Origin: Chondrus crispus
Taxonomy: Eukaryota; Rhodophyta; Florideophyceae; Gigartinales; Gigartinaceae
Assembly (NCBI RefSeq): GCF_000350225.1
Contig: NW_005179151.1
Location: forward strand, 167,375 to 231,374
Length of the DNA stretch: 64,000 nucleotides
Reading direction: 5' to 3'
Every line of letters starts with the position of its first letter. The stretch's first letter is position 1. A program made the position numbers and the translations under genes. Below the pieces are notes generated by a model. That model was not told the DNA's origin. It did not search any database and saw nothing but the letters and a program-made list of their open reading frames with translations. This document shows positions 42,324-55,007 of this stretch, piece after piece.

Positions 42324-45300
42324 TGTTTACGATATTTTCAAAGGCAGGTTCTCATTACGCGAAAACTCTCCGCTGACGTTTTGACGAGGCAATTTCAGAA
42401 AATAATTATCCATATGAATAATGGGGATTTATCGTAGGAGCCATGTATGTCGGCAAAAATAGCCGTCAATTTCATCGCGGTGCTGCAATTCGTATACCGG
42501 GTCATAACTGCCAAATTAGCTTGGCTCTGTGATAAAGGTCTATTGTATGTGCAGTAGTACCCTTGGGTACTGTGAACAACAAGTAAACATTTGGTACAGT
42601 GTACATGTTCCCATAAAAAGTGCGGAATAAATTTCAAATTTAGTATTTTATATGGAGGATATTGACGTTTTCGGCACAACTCAATTTTTGTGTGCTACAG
42701 TATGGCAGTCATTCAGCACGAAGCCCGCTCTTCGTCAGCAGTTCTATTACATACAATGGAGGCGCCTTCATCCGTCATCTCCCTGTCATGTCTCTCTGCT
42801 CCAGGAGGGTCGGCATGAAAAGCGCCCAACGCATCCCATCCTCCTTGATTTGATTCTCGCATCACCCCTAGCCCAATGCAAAGAGGCAGGTTTCCAAAGA
42901 CGCACGTTTTTGACTTGCCGTCGTTTCTTGCATTCGATTTGCAGATAACAAAGACGAAACCGGGCAACGACCGCCTGGCAGTATATGAATGGTGTATTTT
43001 TGGACCCACCCAGCGAGACTGATTGCCCAGCCATTCGAAGCTGTGGCTTATATGCGCGCAACACACCACGAATAGTGACTCGCTAGTCTTGCGTACGTCC
43101 CATACGGATTGGAGGAGGACACCTGAAAATCAGAAAGCGGGGGAAAAGTCGTTTTCATGCGCACGTGCCTGACGGTTGTATGTTCCCCTCCCTTGCGGTA
43201 CCTCCCCGTTACGCCCCCCTCCGTCTCTGTCTCCACGTTTGCATCGTTACAATTTCCGTCCGTTTGCGGGAGAGCGTCAAACAAGACCATTATTTGCTCT
43301 CCCTCCTGCATAATTTGAAATGGAAACTTAGGATATTACCTGCCACTAGCATGCCGGGCACGTAGAGACAACTTTGCTTCGTCCCCTGGCAACTCACTGT
43401 AAAACGTCTGGACTCTATATACGGCGCCTCTCTCATCCTTGGCGCCACCACATAACCGAGGCCGCTTGGTGAACGGTTGCGACGTCGTTGGCCTTTACAG
43501 CAACTGCTGCCCGAACTGTTTTCCGGGTAACTGCGGCTATGGAGTCGTAACCCCCTCACCCGTGCGCTCATCAGCACTACCTGTAGTTGGGAGGCGAATG
43601 CCACGGCGCTGTAAAAACCTTGACACCGATTCGTCCGTACAGTTATGGTCTCCTCTCTGCCGCGACATTCCGCTATGCATATACGGTGTGTGTGCACGAA
43701 TTTTTGCCAAGTTGGAACACGGGCACCGTTTCGTTGAGAATGAGGTCATTTCTATGAGGAAACGGAGGAGGCATAGGAGCTTCATATGTCGAATTTGCGA
43801 TCAGTATTCCAAACCGACAAAGTGTTCAGGCTGAACGGTACAGTAGTACCTGGCATATCAGTTCTGCCCACACAATGAGGGCCAGCGCGGAAGCCATTTG
43901 GTGCGCATTGTTATCACGCGCGCCATTTTGTATGCCCCCAGCAAATGAGCGGGGATACGCGTGACCTCAGTGAGAAGACACATCGAGGAGCAGAGGATGA
44001 ATGCCTTTGGGAAACCTACGAAGGCAACATGTTTTCTCATGTGAAACTTGTAAAACAGAACGAGAAGCTGGCCTACCTCCTCGAAAGCTGGAGCGCTCGC
44101 TTCTCACGCCTCACGAACACAGGAGTGGATTTTGGTCCTTGTACTCATTCGGAGCGTCAATCAGCAATACTGTATCGCCACTGATGTTGCGCTCAGCACG
44201 TGACGTCACTGACCCCGATGGCTAACACCCTTCCTTGCAACCGGCGTTGTTGATATCCCCTAATAGGCATGGCGTAGAAAGTGGCCACCTGGCGAGTCCA
44301 TGTTTTGCCTCGCTAGAAGCGGATTGTTCATTTGACGTGTTTACGATTTGGTGCTCCGATGCACACGATTATTCTCAGTTGTTCTGAATGCAGAGTGGAC
44401 ATTCTCTGTATTCACTTTCTGGAATAGTTGTCCAGAAAACAGATGTATATTACGGTATCATCAAGTCAGCACCTGCAAAAGACCTTCTGTATTCGAGCAT
44501 GACAGGCATCAAGATATCACTGCTAATGTCAGTTGATGATCTCAGCAAAGATGCCTTTAAGCATTCTGCCGGTATGGTTGTGCAGGCTGAAGACTTCACG
44601 TCTTCTAGCAGCATATGAGTGGTGTACAGTACGAAGTGCGTTCGACCGGAAGGCGCGAAAGCAGGGCGCGTCAACGGAGTATTGAAGAAGAAACTCGAGG
44701 TGGCACCAAGGGTACCAAAGCGGTAGATACCTGTACTGTACTGTACCAGTGGGCGGTACAAGTAATCTGTACAAGTACGTATATGCAGCGACCACCGCAG
44801 AAAACCCTCAACGATATCCAGGACAGCACAGCTGACTCCGAGATCGACACTACTGCAGAAAAGATTAGCCACGTCGCACTTGGTCTCACACTCTATAAAG
44901 ACTGTAGTAGACCCGCAGTCCGGTGTCCAGTGCTTGCTCAGTATGCCAGGCCTGCTCCGCGCAACGTGTCTCGGCAACGAACTTGACCATTGTTTCCCCC
45001 TGGCAGTGTGCTACAGTGCCGTATTGCCCAAGACCGCGCAAGTGAAACGGTCTTGGGTTGAGAGTCGTGGTCCTCCGGGCGTGTGCAGCATGTGGCACCG
45101 CCGTCAGTGGCTTGCGCGGCTCTGGTTCCTAAAGTATCGAGATGCCAGTATCACCTGTGGCGCGACTTTCTTGTTTTCAAACAAATTGAAATGAACTACC
45201 GTCGCAACCGCCTACCAGAGCAGAAACCGCGCGGTCTTGAAAAAGCTTGCTGATACGCACTCTAGATGGCCCGCGAGTCTGTGGCGAGACTACTGTATTT

Positions 45301-45800
45301 GTGTTGGTGATTGACGCTGGGCAGGCGCAGAGTGTTCGATCCCGCCAAGAGAGGCCTGGCCTGAGAGTCTTTGCGAAACTCTCGCGAGAAAGGGTTGTAT
45401 GCTCGAGGGAGAATTCTCCAGGCGCCCAGTCCATTATGCTAATTATAGCTGACTACCCCCGTGACCGGCTGAACAGATCAACTCTTAAAATTTTCTTCCT
45501 GTGTTCGCGACCTCTACGAAGACTCTCCGTACAGGTACAGCCAACCTCTGGCCTCAACCCCCTCTCCGCCCCCCTCTTCCATCGGTGACCTTCTTGTAGT
45601 TGGAATATGCCCCACTTCATCTGCCGGATCGCCATACGCTCCCCCATTTTACATAGTCGTGACCCCACTCGTGTCTGTTATCAGCTCACGTCCCCGTCCT
45701 AAACATGTAGTTTTCCCATGCGTCACTTGGGATCTTTCATAGCGTCGGATACAAATGGAAATTTCTCTTCATTTACCGGCGTGAACTCCCAGGTTTCTAT
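42324..45800. other. long stretch without a supported gene
   Basis: Open frames up to about 175 codons (44450-44977, minus) lack recognisable domains. TACTGTA heptamers are frequent around 44.6-44.8 kb, including GTACTGTACTGTACC. The last few hundred bases may hold the promoter of the zinc-finger gene. Confidence 0.45.
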
Positions 45801-46082
45801 ATGCCTGCCTCTTTTGCCTCTATCCTTTGGCGCCCTCGTTTCGTTTGCAACCTCTCAAGTAAAGTGGTTTTAAGACCATCAGTCTGTTTCGTGAGCGAAA
45901 TCCCTCGACGTTTTATTGCTTTCTCTTCCCGGTTCCAGATTCCACACGCGTTTGATACCGATTCCGCTCTATTCTGCACCCTACCAAGCCGCTACTCTTC
46001 CCGTGGCCAGTTTAGGCTAATCGTGTTCCTCACCTGTACCTTTTTGTTCTTGTCGCGTCTATTTCCCCCACACGCTTTTGTC

Positions 46083-46892
46083 ATGTCGCATCGCAGCTCG
46101 AATCACCGCCGCACGGAGGTTCAATTGGGTGTCCTAGACGTCTCCGATACCCAACTGCCATTTCTGGACGCAGCCATTGAAGTTCGTGAAGGGCATGAAG
46201 CGGATATGTGGGATCCCGAAAGAACTCCTTCCGTATCTTACGACCGATGTTCTGAACTTGATGCTTTGGTGCCACCAATTGGCCCAGAGGTTCCTAGAGC
46301 CCTAACACGGTATCGACCGGAAGGAGCGGCCGAGCAGCAAATGTCGTCGGGATCTTCTTCGACAAGAAATGTCCGTATGCCTACGCCAAATCTTTCCACT
46401 GTAAAGAAACAACGTCCGAAACAGTACAAGCGGAGAGAGCCATCACGATTTTGTCATCTATGTGGAAGGAGAAGCCCTAATGTACCAATGGCGATCTGCT
46501 CTCGAGTGATGGACGGGATGTGCCGGAAGGTGGTTTGTGAGTACTGTTTTGAGAAGCACGGATGGGATAGGACAGTCATAGATGATGCGAAACGGGTGCG
46601 AGAACGAAAGGGATCTGAACTGGACACTGTTCGTGGGCGCAAAGCTGTCTGGGAATGTCCACATTGTCAGGGCATATGTGGCTACAAGGCACAGTGCAAA
46701 ACATATGGACGGACCAACTACAAGAGGCATCTTCGACTACGGGACAAGAGGAACGAACAAGAGACTTCGAAAAAACTGGGCAGCGAGTCTAAGAAACAAG
46801 GGGGCAGCTCGAGAAAGATGGAAAGTGGATCCAAGAAGCATGACTCTGGTGGATCGCGCAGGCAGGAGGGTAGTAGGCACAGCTCGAAGTAA
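46083..46892 (+). CDS. zf-4CXXC_R1-type zinc-finger protein
   Basis: Likely nuclear protein of 269 residues with one cysteine-rich domain of the 4CXXC/R1 class (found in MAO-A repressor R1/CDCA7-like proteins, which bind DNA or chromatin). Residues: Cys124-x2-Cys127 (FCHLCGRR), Cys139, Cys147, Cys152-x2-Cys155 (CEYC), WECPHCQGIC with Cys192, Cys195, Cys199, and Cys205. The flanks are basic: KKQRPKQYKRREP before the domain and a Lys/Ser/Gly-rich tail after it. I prefer the ATG at 46083 (MSHRSSNHRR); the frame is open back to 45801, but that part is hydrophobic and unlike the rest. Intronless. It stands alone among repeats and looks intact. Confidence 0.82.
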   Translation: MSHRSSNHRRTEVQLGVLDVSDTQLPFLDAAIEVREGHEADMWDPERTPSVSYDRCSELDALVPPIGPEVPRALTRYRPEGAAEQQMSSGSSSTRNVRMPTPNLSTVKKQRPKQYKRREPSRFCHLCGRRSPNVPMAICSRVMDGMCRKVVCEYCFEKHGWDRTVIDDAKRVRERKGSELDTVRGRKAVWECPHCQGICGYKAQCKTYGRTNYKRHLRLRDKRNEQETSKKLGSESKKQGGSSRKMESGSKKHDSGGSRRQEGSRHSSK

Positions 46893-49183
46893 CAGTTCTC
46901 TAGAGGATACAAGGAAAAGCCCGTCACACACAAAGGCAATTTTAGTTGTCATTGCGCGGGATCCTTCATTTTGTCCACAGCATTTGATCTAAAAAAGCGC
47001 TGTGGAAGGCGTGCAGGGAAGGTTCTGAGGCATCAGATGGATGCTGCGATCGAACAGTCCATTCGGACGACTGCGACGGTACACTGACATCAAATCAGAG
47101 TATTCGGTGAAGAAACTATCAACTTTTCATGACGCAATGCAAAGGAAGTCGAACTTGTCGTAGGAGAATCTTCTCACCAGATACTGTCGGCTCTTCCATT
47201 TCGAGTACCGCTCGAGTTGCGCTTTGTTTAATGGGAGGCTACACCGGAAAATAAAAGAGCGCCATACTTGCGCAGAGGCAGGATTAAAGGAGTGGAGAAG
47301 AAAAATGCGGGTGTGCAATCCTGTAATCCTTATATTATGTGCGACTTGACGTTGCGGGAGTGTACAGCAAGTGACATAGAGCCTCTTTCGTGTTTTTTTT
47401 GTAACAATACTGCACAGGTGCGAGAGATGCGGATGCCACTGCAGATATCATGAACTTTTCTTATCAGTCTTCGTGTGACACAGAAAGAACTCTAAGCACT
47501 GTACTGAAGCAATTGATATACTGTACTCGGCCTGCGAGGAGAGAAAGTTGTGTGGGCGACGCGTGTCCCATTCGATGCTAGAAGCAAAACTTGCGTGTGA
47601 AGGCAGTCGCTTTGTCTGTGCTGTAGCTGTAATGAATATAGTTCTCAGAACACAGAACTGTACTTGTGGAGAACTGCACGTACAGGCTCCGACTGGACCT
47701 TCCGCAAGACCTGTTTATCGTACGTAAACCGCCGTTTGGTGACGTCACCCCTGCAAACCTGTGCAGAGAGGAGGGGGAAATCTATTTTAACAAATGATAG
47801 CAGCAGGTGCCGAAAGTGTTTGGGACGGGCCCTCTGCAAAATATACGTTAATTCTGTAGAACAGCACAACGACAGGCGGCGAAATCGCAAACATCCAACA
47901 GTGGATGCACCAGGCAGCTAGCTATATTCACATAAATATGTTACGGAGCACTGGGGGGAGCGGGTTCTTCTTGGACAGACAAGAGATGGCCGATGGCCAT
48001 CCATCAGCAACTGTAGGCCCGGTCCCAAGCAGTCCCCAAACGCGACCACCTGGTCACCGTGAAGATTCTTTTTATTCATTGATTGATATCTTGCGATTAT
48101 CTCATCAGCACGTCCATACATCTTTCTTGCCGCCTTCAAATTTTAATTATAGGCCACCCTCAAGAAATATAGAAATTGTCTGGGCCACAAGCAGAGACAA
48201 ATACGAACGTAGCTCATCAGAGCAGGCCACACCTCTGAAGCGCTTAATGAAGGTAAAACTTTTTCCCTAAGTTTCGCATCCCTTCTTGCAATTCATATAC
48301 AACAGATGTCGGTAAAAACAAGGAGCAACTCATCATTCTCTGCTAGCACCACTACGGCGCACAGCTGACGCATGCCTACGCCCCGCCATGATAAAGGGAC
48401 AACTCCCTCATGCCCATTTCGGGGGGATGAAAGAGGCATGGGCCTCGCATGGGCCTCGCCCATGCCTAAACCACTTCGCCACTGGCACATTCTCCCCCTT
48501 CCCGTACAGCACTGTACAGGTCTTGAAAGGCAAGAATAAGGCCCAATGGAGAATCGACAAAACAGTGGGTTAAAACGCCCTCAAAATAATAATACAGTAT
48601 AGTCAATCCCCGTTTTCTTTATTTTGAACATTTAAAAATGTACAAATCTTGCGAGAAGATATCTTCTCCGAATAGATACACCCATCGACCACCACATAAA
48701 CAATAATTCCCGTACCACTTTTAAAGCATTGCCTCATGCAGTATCAGTGGACAGCGGACTAAACCTTTGTAGAGGCCAACTGCTGTACAATGATACTGTT
48801 CTGCAGTTAGCTCGTGAACATCGCGCAAAACTTGCATAAATACACCAAATACCATAAATCACAGTACCTTTAGGGCGCGAAAAAAGATCGCAAATAGCAA
48901 TATTATACTCTAAACATCACCATGAGAAGTTCAATACTCTTTAATGCAACTGGAACATCTCAATTATCCAGAACACAACCAAAATGAGTCGAGCCTCTTC
49001 CATAACGGCCCTTCCACAACATACATTAAGCGTGGACAGATCCTTACACCCTATAAAGAATGCATTTCATGCTAAAGCATGGCGAAGACTGTCAATTGGT
49101 CTCTAGGGGCAGTAAAGTGTACTGTGAGTGACGGAAGTAAACGCAAGTATCTTAAACATTAGAAACGAAACTAAACTATATTG
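46893..49183. other. stretch downstream of the zinc-finger gene, no supported gene
   Basis: No credible coding frame. It contains GGCATGGGC..GCCCATGCC as an inverted repeat (48437-48469). AT-rich from 48.6 kb on. Confidence 0.45.
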
Positions 49184-49460
49184 TTAATGCAGAACAAGAT
49201 GTAATTGAGATGTATTTAAAAGGAAAGATACCACAAGGGCTAATGTACCGGCACTTACCCACTGTTGAAGATGTTGCTCAATTTGGGTATTTTCCTTCCG
49301 TATGCGAGTTGCTAATTTCCGCAACTGTTCCTGCCTAGCATTCCTTCGTAGCCCAATTCTACCCTTTTCGCTCATTACCTAAGAGAAACTGAAACAATAA
49401 GCTAAATGCTGAGCTCTTCACTCTCAACCGTCAAATTCAAGCAGACGCAAACGTGATCAC
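49184..49460 (-). other. duplicated exon-like segment, copy 1 (MSEKGR..)
   Basis: On the minus strand ATG at 49375 opens MSEKGRIGLRRNARQEQLRK, continues LATRIRKENTQIEQHLQQW, a short coiled coil, and meets a consensus donor GTAAGT right after the tryptophan codon (about 49260). The same protein segment with about 30% substitutions recurs at 52302-52565. It looks like a first exon of an unrecognised gene or element; downstream exons are not identified. Alternatively the pair are eroded LTRs of the chromovirus between them, since both copies also share non-coding flank (49380-49455). Confidence 0.4.
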
Positions 49461-50036
49461 TTGCAAAAACGGTCCTCGTATTTGATTGCACACTCTTCCC
49501 CCACCACCATGGATGATTGCCATAAAGGTGGGAAACCCCTTTTTACCACCATTCTTCACCCGTAACTGCTTGTGGTCTGGCAGAAAAACATTAACACCTT
49601 TCTTCAAGAGAGAGAAATTATCTTTTAATCATCATATCATCGACAACTACGGCGCTGACCACATCGAACTGTCCCAGGCACACCTCAATAGATGCGCCGA
49701 CAAAGGAATTTTCGTACACGTTCTACCCCTCAGGATGCCTATCCCTATGTACCTGGACATCGGTAGTGTCTCTGATGACGACTATGGCATCGTACTTGCC
49801 AAATCGAAACCCCGCATCTCCACAACTCTGTATCTTTCGTCAGGCCCCTTCCGCATCGGCAACATAAAATATCTGTGTTTCCCTGACCCAATGGACGATT
49901 TTACCCTCTCTCGTTCCATCCTCCAGACAATTGGGTTTGGCTTGGACAGGGACCTCGCAGCTGTTTGCGAAAAATACCATGATATAGATTTTTACACACC
50001 GCATTCTCGCCCACTGTTTTCGACATTTCTAAAGAG

Positions 50037-52225
50037 ATGCCACCGGCCATACCTGGTCGCCTGGCGCAACTAATGCTCCCGTCGTCAGAAATGTTCTTTG
50101 GATCTAGCGATTGCAACGTCCCTGCTCCCTGTTTCTATGATGTCACCCCTTTAGAAACGTATGCAATTCACGAAACAGATGACGTCCCCACTTGTCTGCA
50201 TGACGTACTTGACGTACGCAGTGACCTTAACCATTCGTTGGCTGAGGCATCTGATCATGGTCTCCCAAATGGGTTATCTGACAGACTCACAAACCTTGTC
50301 CTGCACTCTCCGGAAATCTTTCGTGACAAGATGGGTTCTGACTCCCCGGCAAACATACCTCCGATGAGGATCCAGCTTCGTGCAGACGCAAAACCAGTTC
50401 ACGTCAAGCTACGACGCTATTATCCGGCACAAGCTGCGTTTTTACGCAAAAAGGCTGAGGAACTGTTGTCGTTCGGACTGGTGTACCGCAATCCCAACAG
50501 TCGTTGGGCATCCGCTCCGCTGATCGTTCCTAAGCCTGGTACAGACCAGTTTCGCTTGAAAGTGAATCTCCGACTGATGAACGCGCAGACTGATTCTATT
50601 GTATGTCCCATGCCAAATATGGACACGGTACTGTCCAACGTAAGCAAAGCCATCTGCTTCGCATGCCTGGATTTTTGCCACAAGTTTTGGCAACTCCCGT
50701 TGGCATCGAAATCTCAAGAACGTCAGAGTTTCATCTGCCGGACTGTGTGTTCACTCCGTCCAGAGTACTGCATGGATAGATCAACGCCGTGGCTTACTTT
50801 CAAACCAGTATACAAAACGTTTGTTTGTCCCTCCGCCACAACCTCCTACAATGGCTAGATGAGATCCTCGCTCATTCACGCTCAGGTCCAAAGCTTCTGG
50901 ACGCACTGAAAACATTTTTCCCGCTTTGTAAACTCCATAGACTCACGATTCACTCGCACAAGTGTCGATTCTTTCTGCAAAAGATTAGCTGGTGTCGTCG
51001 TCTCATAAGCCAGAATGGTGTGCGCCTAGACCCTTGACGTCTCAAGACTCTCCTGGCAATTTCCAAACCCAATACTGGCGCGGAGCTGCAGCAATTCGTT
51101 TGCACTGCAAACTAGATGAAGACTTCCATTCCAAGATTCAACGAGTTGATCAAAACTCTAACTGTTGTTTTGGAGGAAATGTACCGTATGGCACTCAAAC
51201 ACCCCCGCAAATTTCTCTTGACCACACCTCGTGTAATACAAAACATCTCTAGACTCTGAGCACGATGTCAAAGTCCTCCGCGTTGGTTTGCCTCTTTCGG
51301 TTTCGCTCTCACCTGGATCTCAGACCAGGGGTCACATTTCAAAAACAATACCATGAACTTCTTCAACCGGGAACTTCGTGCCTTTCACCACTTCATCACG
51401 CCGTATCATCCACAAACAAACGGCACAGCGGAGTCCATGTGCAAGGAAATCCTAAGGGAGTCGCGTGCACTCCTATCAGAATTCCGTCTAAGGCCTGCCG
51501 GATGGCCGTCCGTCAGACGTCTCATTCAGAGCATTCTGAATCATTCCGTTCGTCCCAGCTTTAATAATAGGGGCGCCCATTACTGCATTCGCGTGCTTGC
51601 CAGCGGACAACCCTCTCCGAACCCTCCTACCGCCGCCGCCTGCCAGACCTGTATCTCTAGATTTCGTAGAAGCTCAACGTATAGTCCAGATTGAATTGCT
51701 GATCAAGACTCTGGATAAACTGCACAGGGGTGTGGCTGAAAAACGTACGAAATACGCCGGCAGGAGGTCGATCGGAACAATAAACAAGCAGGAATTCGTC
51801 CTGTAAACTTTGATATTGGTGACTTTGTTCTGGTTTCCGACACCGATCAAAACATCGGCAACAAACTACATCTCAGATGGAGGGGCCCTTGTCGCATCAC
51901 ACGCTGTGAATCTCCTCTTGTTTACGAGGTCGAAGACCTCCTCAACGAGTCATCCAATTCAATTCATATCAGCCGTCCGAAGTTCTATGGCGATTCTCAA
52001 CTCCACATGACAGAAAAGCTGCTAGACACGATCGATCATAATGACATTCACTACAATGTCGTTACAAAAAGACTTGTGCTGCGCTTCAATACTCTGGACA
52101 ATGGCTTCGTGGTTCCGTGCAAGTGGAAGGGCTTCGCGTTTGAAGAACAAACCTGGGAACCTTTGGGAGATATGCGCGAAGATGTTCCCGACATGCTCGA
52201 TAAGTTCCTTCAAACACTCAATTGA
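50037..52225 (+). pseudogene. second Ty3/gypsy (chromovirus) relic, internally deleted
   Basis: Plus-strand pol fragments in several frames. Reverse transcriptase (50250-50860): PPMRIQLRADAKPVHVKLRRYY, ASAPLIVPKPGTDQFRLKVN, FACLDFCHKFWQLPL. The next frame has the active-site box as LLQWLDEILAHS (about 50854), where the second aspartate is glutamate. RNase H and the first part of integrase are missing. Integrase resumes near 51290 with WISDQGSHF and HHFITPYHPQTNGTAES, followed by GDFVLVSDTDQNIGNKLHLRWRGP-like sequence (51820). The frame 52007-52225 ends with FVVPCKWKGFAFEEQTWEPL, a chromodomain. An upstream frame (49486-50073) may be earlier pol. Confidence 0.82.
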
Positions 52226-52332
52226 GTGCTTGAAGGAACTTATCGAGCAATTTGAGTGTTTGAAGGAACTTATCCAGCAATTGAGTGGTTAAAGGAACTT
52301 ATCAAGAATGTCGGGAACATCTTCGCGCATTG
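52171..52332. repeat. multi-layer foldback at the chromovirus 3' end
   Basis: The last codons of the chromodomain frame (GCGCGAAGATGTTCCCGAC..GATAAGTTCCTTCAA) are followed by inverted copies. A 28-base arm (52194-52221, centre CAATTG) folds with one mismatch onto 52222-52249. The unit TTGAAGGAACTTATC[G/C]AGCAATTGAGTG is then repeated twice more, and the far arm ends with GAATGTCGGGAACATCTTCGCGC, the complement of the start. Confidence 0.93.
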
Positions 52333-52660
52333 TTTGTTATCTTCGTATCTTGTACTTTCGCGTATTGTTTGTTAACAAGCAGGAACTCCTGGCAGCAGCT
52401 CGGGCTAGCTGAGTGGTTTTCTAGAGAAGAGATTGTAGTAGCACTTAGCCACTGTTGGAGACGTTGCCCTATTTGGGTATTTTCCTTCCGTACACTAGTT
52501 GCCAATTCTAGTAACTTTTCTTGCAAAGCATTCCATCGTAGCCTAGTTCTGCCCTTCTCGCTCATTACTTAAGAGTAATTGAAACAGTAAACTAATAGCA
52601 GAACTCCTCACTCTCAACAGTCAACTTCGTGCGGACGCCAAAAGTAATCTGGGTGAGCGC
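52302..52660 (-). other. duplicated exon-like segment, copy 2 (MSEKGR..)
   Basis: ATG at 52565 on the minus strand opens MSEKGRTRLRWNALQEKLLE, LATSVRKENTQIGQRLQQW. The splice donor of copy 1 is mutated here (CTAAGT). Many differences from copy 1 are silent, which favours a coding past. The two copies are in the same orientation and flank the chromovirus relic. Confidence 0.4.
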
Positions 52661-53599
52661 AAAGTGCCAATTTGGCGCAGTCGCTTCCAGCAAGTATTTT
52701 GCGCTGTGCCCAACCCCAAGTACAAAACATAATAACGGCACCGCAGATGAACCTTCACCACAAAAGCAAATCAAACAAGCAGAGCCGTAAATTCATAAAA
52801 ACTTCAAGGGATCTAGCAATCCATGTTGTTCAGTGGTGAAACATTCGATGGTGATTTTCCTGAGGGTTTGGCGTCATACTCGCCAAATCTTCGCACTGAA
52901 GTGCAAATTTCTTCTAGGCGACAAAAGAGTACATTCATTGTCATGGCATGTGTTCCTTTCAGTTAATGCAGTGTCCCAAATTATTTGAATTGATGGGAGG
53001 CAAAAGTGAACCAAGTTTGTTGCGTTCCTGCGTAACGGGTTGTTAATATGTATCTCCGGGTTTTAGCAGAAGAGCCCAGTTGTATTTTCAAGAAATAAAA
53101 CGCCCCAATATGTATATTTAATTGAAGATGTACAAGAATCTAACGCGTCATACGAAGTTAGTTATATACGCGTGAGTTGTTGCAACAAAACACTAAATGC
53201 GTCATTATGATTTGTTGCATATCACATTTTGCGCATTTATATCAGTTTTGCCCAGTTATTTAAAGATAAATTTGCAGTGGTGCGCTGCCTGTATTTTTAT
53301 TGATTGGTGCTTCGAGTTATGTATGTCCGGACCGGGTACGTTCCAGTTTGTGGATGAACTCATCACGAAGCGTCGAGTTGGTCCTCGTCAATGGGAACAT
53401 TTGTTCCAATTTCGTGCACTGTATATGCGTGTACATAAGGGTGAGGAATACAGGGACGGAAACGGCTTCCAGCGAAGCGGCGATTGCAGGGCGGGCAGGT
53501 GTTCGGAGATCCGGATGATTACCTCTCCGAACGATGGGCATCTTGCCACACGGCTTGACACTGCAACGACGACGTTACCTAACCCCTCGCCCAGATTTC
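52661..53599. other. AT-rich stretch, no supported gene
   Basis: No domain or clear repeat seen. A plus-strand frame at 53197-53760 overlaps the C-terminal part of a minus-strand transposase relic and is not counted as a gene. Confidence 0.4.
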
Positions 53600-55007
53600 T
53601 GCTGTTCACGGACAATGTCCTTCTTAATGCAAAGATGCCGTTCACGGCAGGACGCCAGATAGTTCTTTCGCTCCTTCACAGCGCAGTGTACAATTTTTTA
53701 CAAGCCTCCAATAGCGCCAATAACCACTGGCAGTGGTGTCTGGTAGCGGATGCCACTTAACCTGTAGATTGGCAGAGGTAATTGTTATACCGAAGTAGCT
53801 ACTATCGCCATTCTACTTCCAGCGAAAGTTTTCGACATAACAGCCGGTAATTCCCCCAGCTACGAGCTGGGGACTGCTAAACCGAGAACGGAAAGGACAG
53901 GCAGTTTCTGAATGAATGAGCCCGCAGGACCGCTCCTCCTGAGCGTCAGGTGAGGATATTCTGACCAGAATGAAGCTGAGAACAACGAAGGCGCACCGCA
54001 CTGGACACGCGCAGCTATACTGGGGTGTTGGTCAGTCAAACAGGTGGCTACCAAGAAACTCAGCAGGCTCACTATCCTTACGGTCAAAGGTCGAGGGTAG
54101 GAAACAAGCGTAGGCCTGCTGGGCTCTGCGTACCCCCAGCTTGGCCTCTCACTATATCATACTCCTAACGAGGCAGTGGCGCTGGACGAACTACAGTAGC
54201 TTGACGTACAGTACTCAGCTTATTGTAACTTACAGTAACCAAAAATTGATTACTATACTAACGCGACGACCAGTTGCGCACCACGTGTATACCCGTAGTA
54301 GTTGGTCCCACTTACTACATGTGGACACCCACGTGGCCACTTAAGCACGCGCTGACCACGTGTCCATCTAGTCGGTTCGCATGCGTCTACTGTAAACGCG
54401 CGGGACTCCTGGCTCCTGCCAAGTGCAGTACCGGCTCCGGCAACAAACACCACATCCTCCTTATCGTCCAAAACAATTTTTCTACTATCACCCTGTTCGA
54501 GGCTTTTCTCGTTCTTTTTGCGATCTGGTATGGCCATAATGCCACCGCCACCATATTTCTTGGACAATACAGCCCTCATATCACCCTCTATTCCGGTTTA
54601 CCTTTTATCCAAAGGCACCCCAGCTGTCAGGAAACGTGCTAGACAAAGGGCCAATACCAGTGATAGCCCTTCTGCCTTCTTCTCGTTCGAAAGAATTCTG
54701 AATCGCCATCATACATCTTATAATTTCGATAAAACGGATTTGGGCCACGGCAATAGAAACTTGATTTTACAGCAAGAATATTTTGTAGGACGGCTACTTC
54801 TTCCTTCAGAACGTATAGCCCATGTTTAGCACAGGAATACTTGTTCACCTCTTTCCATGTACCACTAGGGCGACATCGATGCTGGAACGTGACATAGATG
54901 ACGTATGTATACATCTCGTAATACTTAAACTGCGTTTCTTGGCAATGAAATGGTCCGTCGTATACGAATCGGCATCTTTTGTGACGATGCCACTGAATTG
55001 TAAGCAA
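53600..55007 (-). pseudogene. third DDE_4 transposase relic, interrupted by LTR-like sequence
   Basis: Right part on the minus strand (54639-55007): VIYVTFQHRCRPSGTWKEVN and KYSCAKHGLYVLKEEVAVL match ATDVTFQPSYRPSG and KHKQYGYKMEVSVL of the intact enzyme; the first catalytic Asp is a tyrosine here. Left part (about 53600-53785): ITSANLQVKWHPLPDTTASGYWRYWRL matches the C-terminal LTNFHIRWNPLRQEDG region. In between lie about 600 bases with LTR character (CACGTG clusters and CTACAGTAG), starting TGTTATACCG at 53783; its right end is near 54394 but no clean duplication is visible. Confidence 0.65.

Noticed and set aside
45801..46082. 94-residue N-terminal extension of the zinc-finger protein
   Set aside because: In frame and open, but hydrophobic and unlike the rest of the protein; an internal ATG at 46083 gives a better start. 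Transcript data could reverse this.
53197..53760. 187-codon plus-strand open frame
   Set aside because: Its 3' part is antisense to a minus-strand segment that matches the C-terminus of the DDE_4 transposase; the match is better supported than the open frame.
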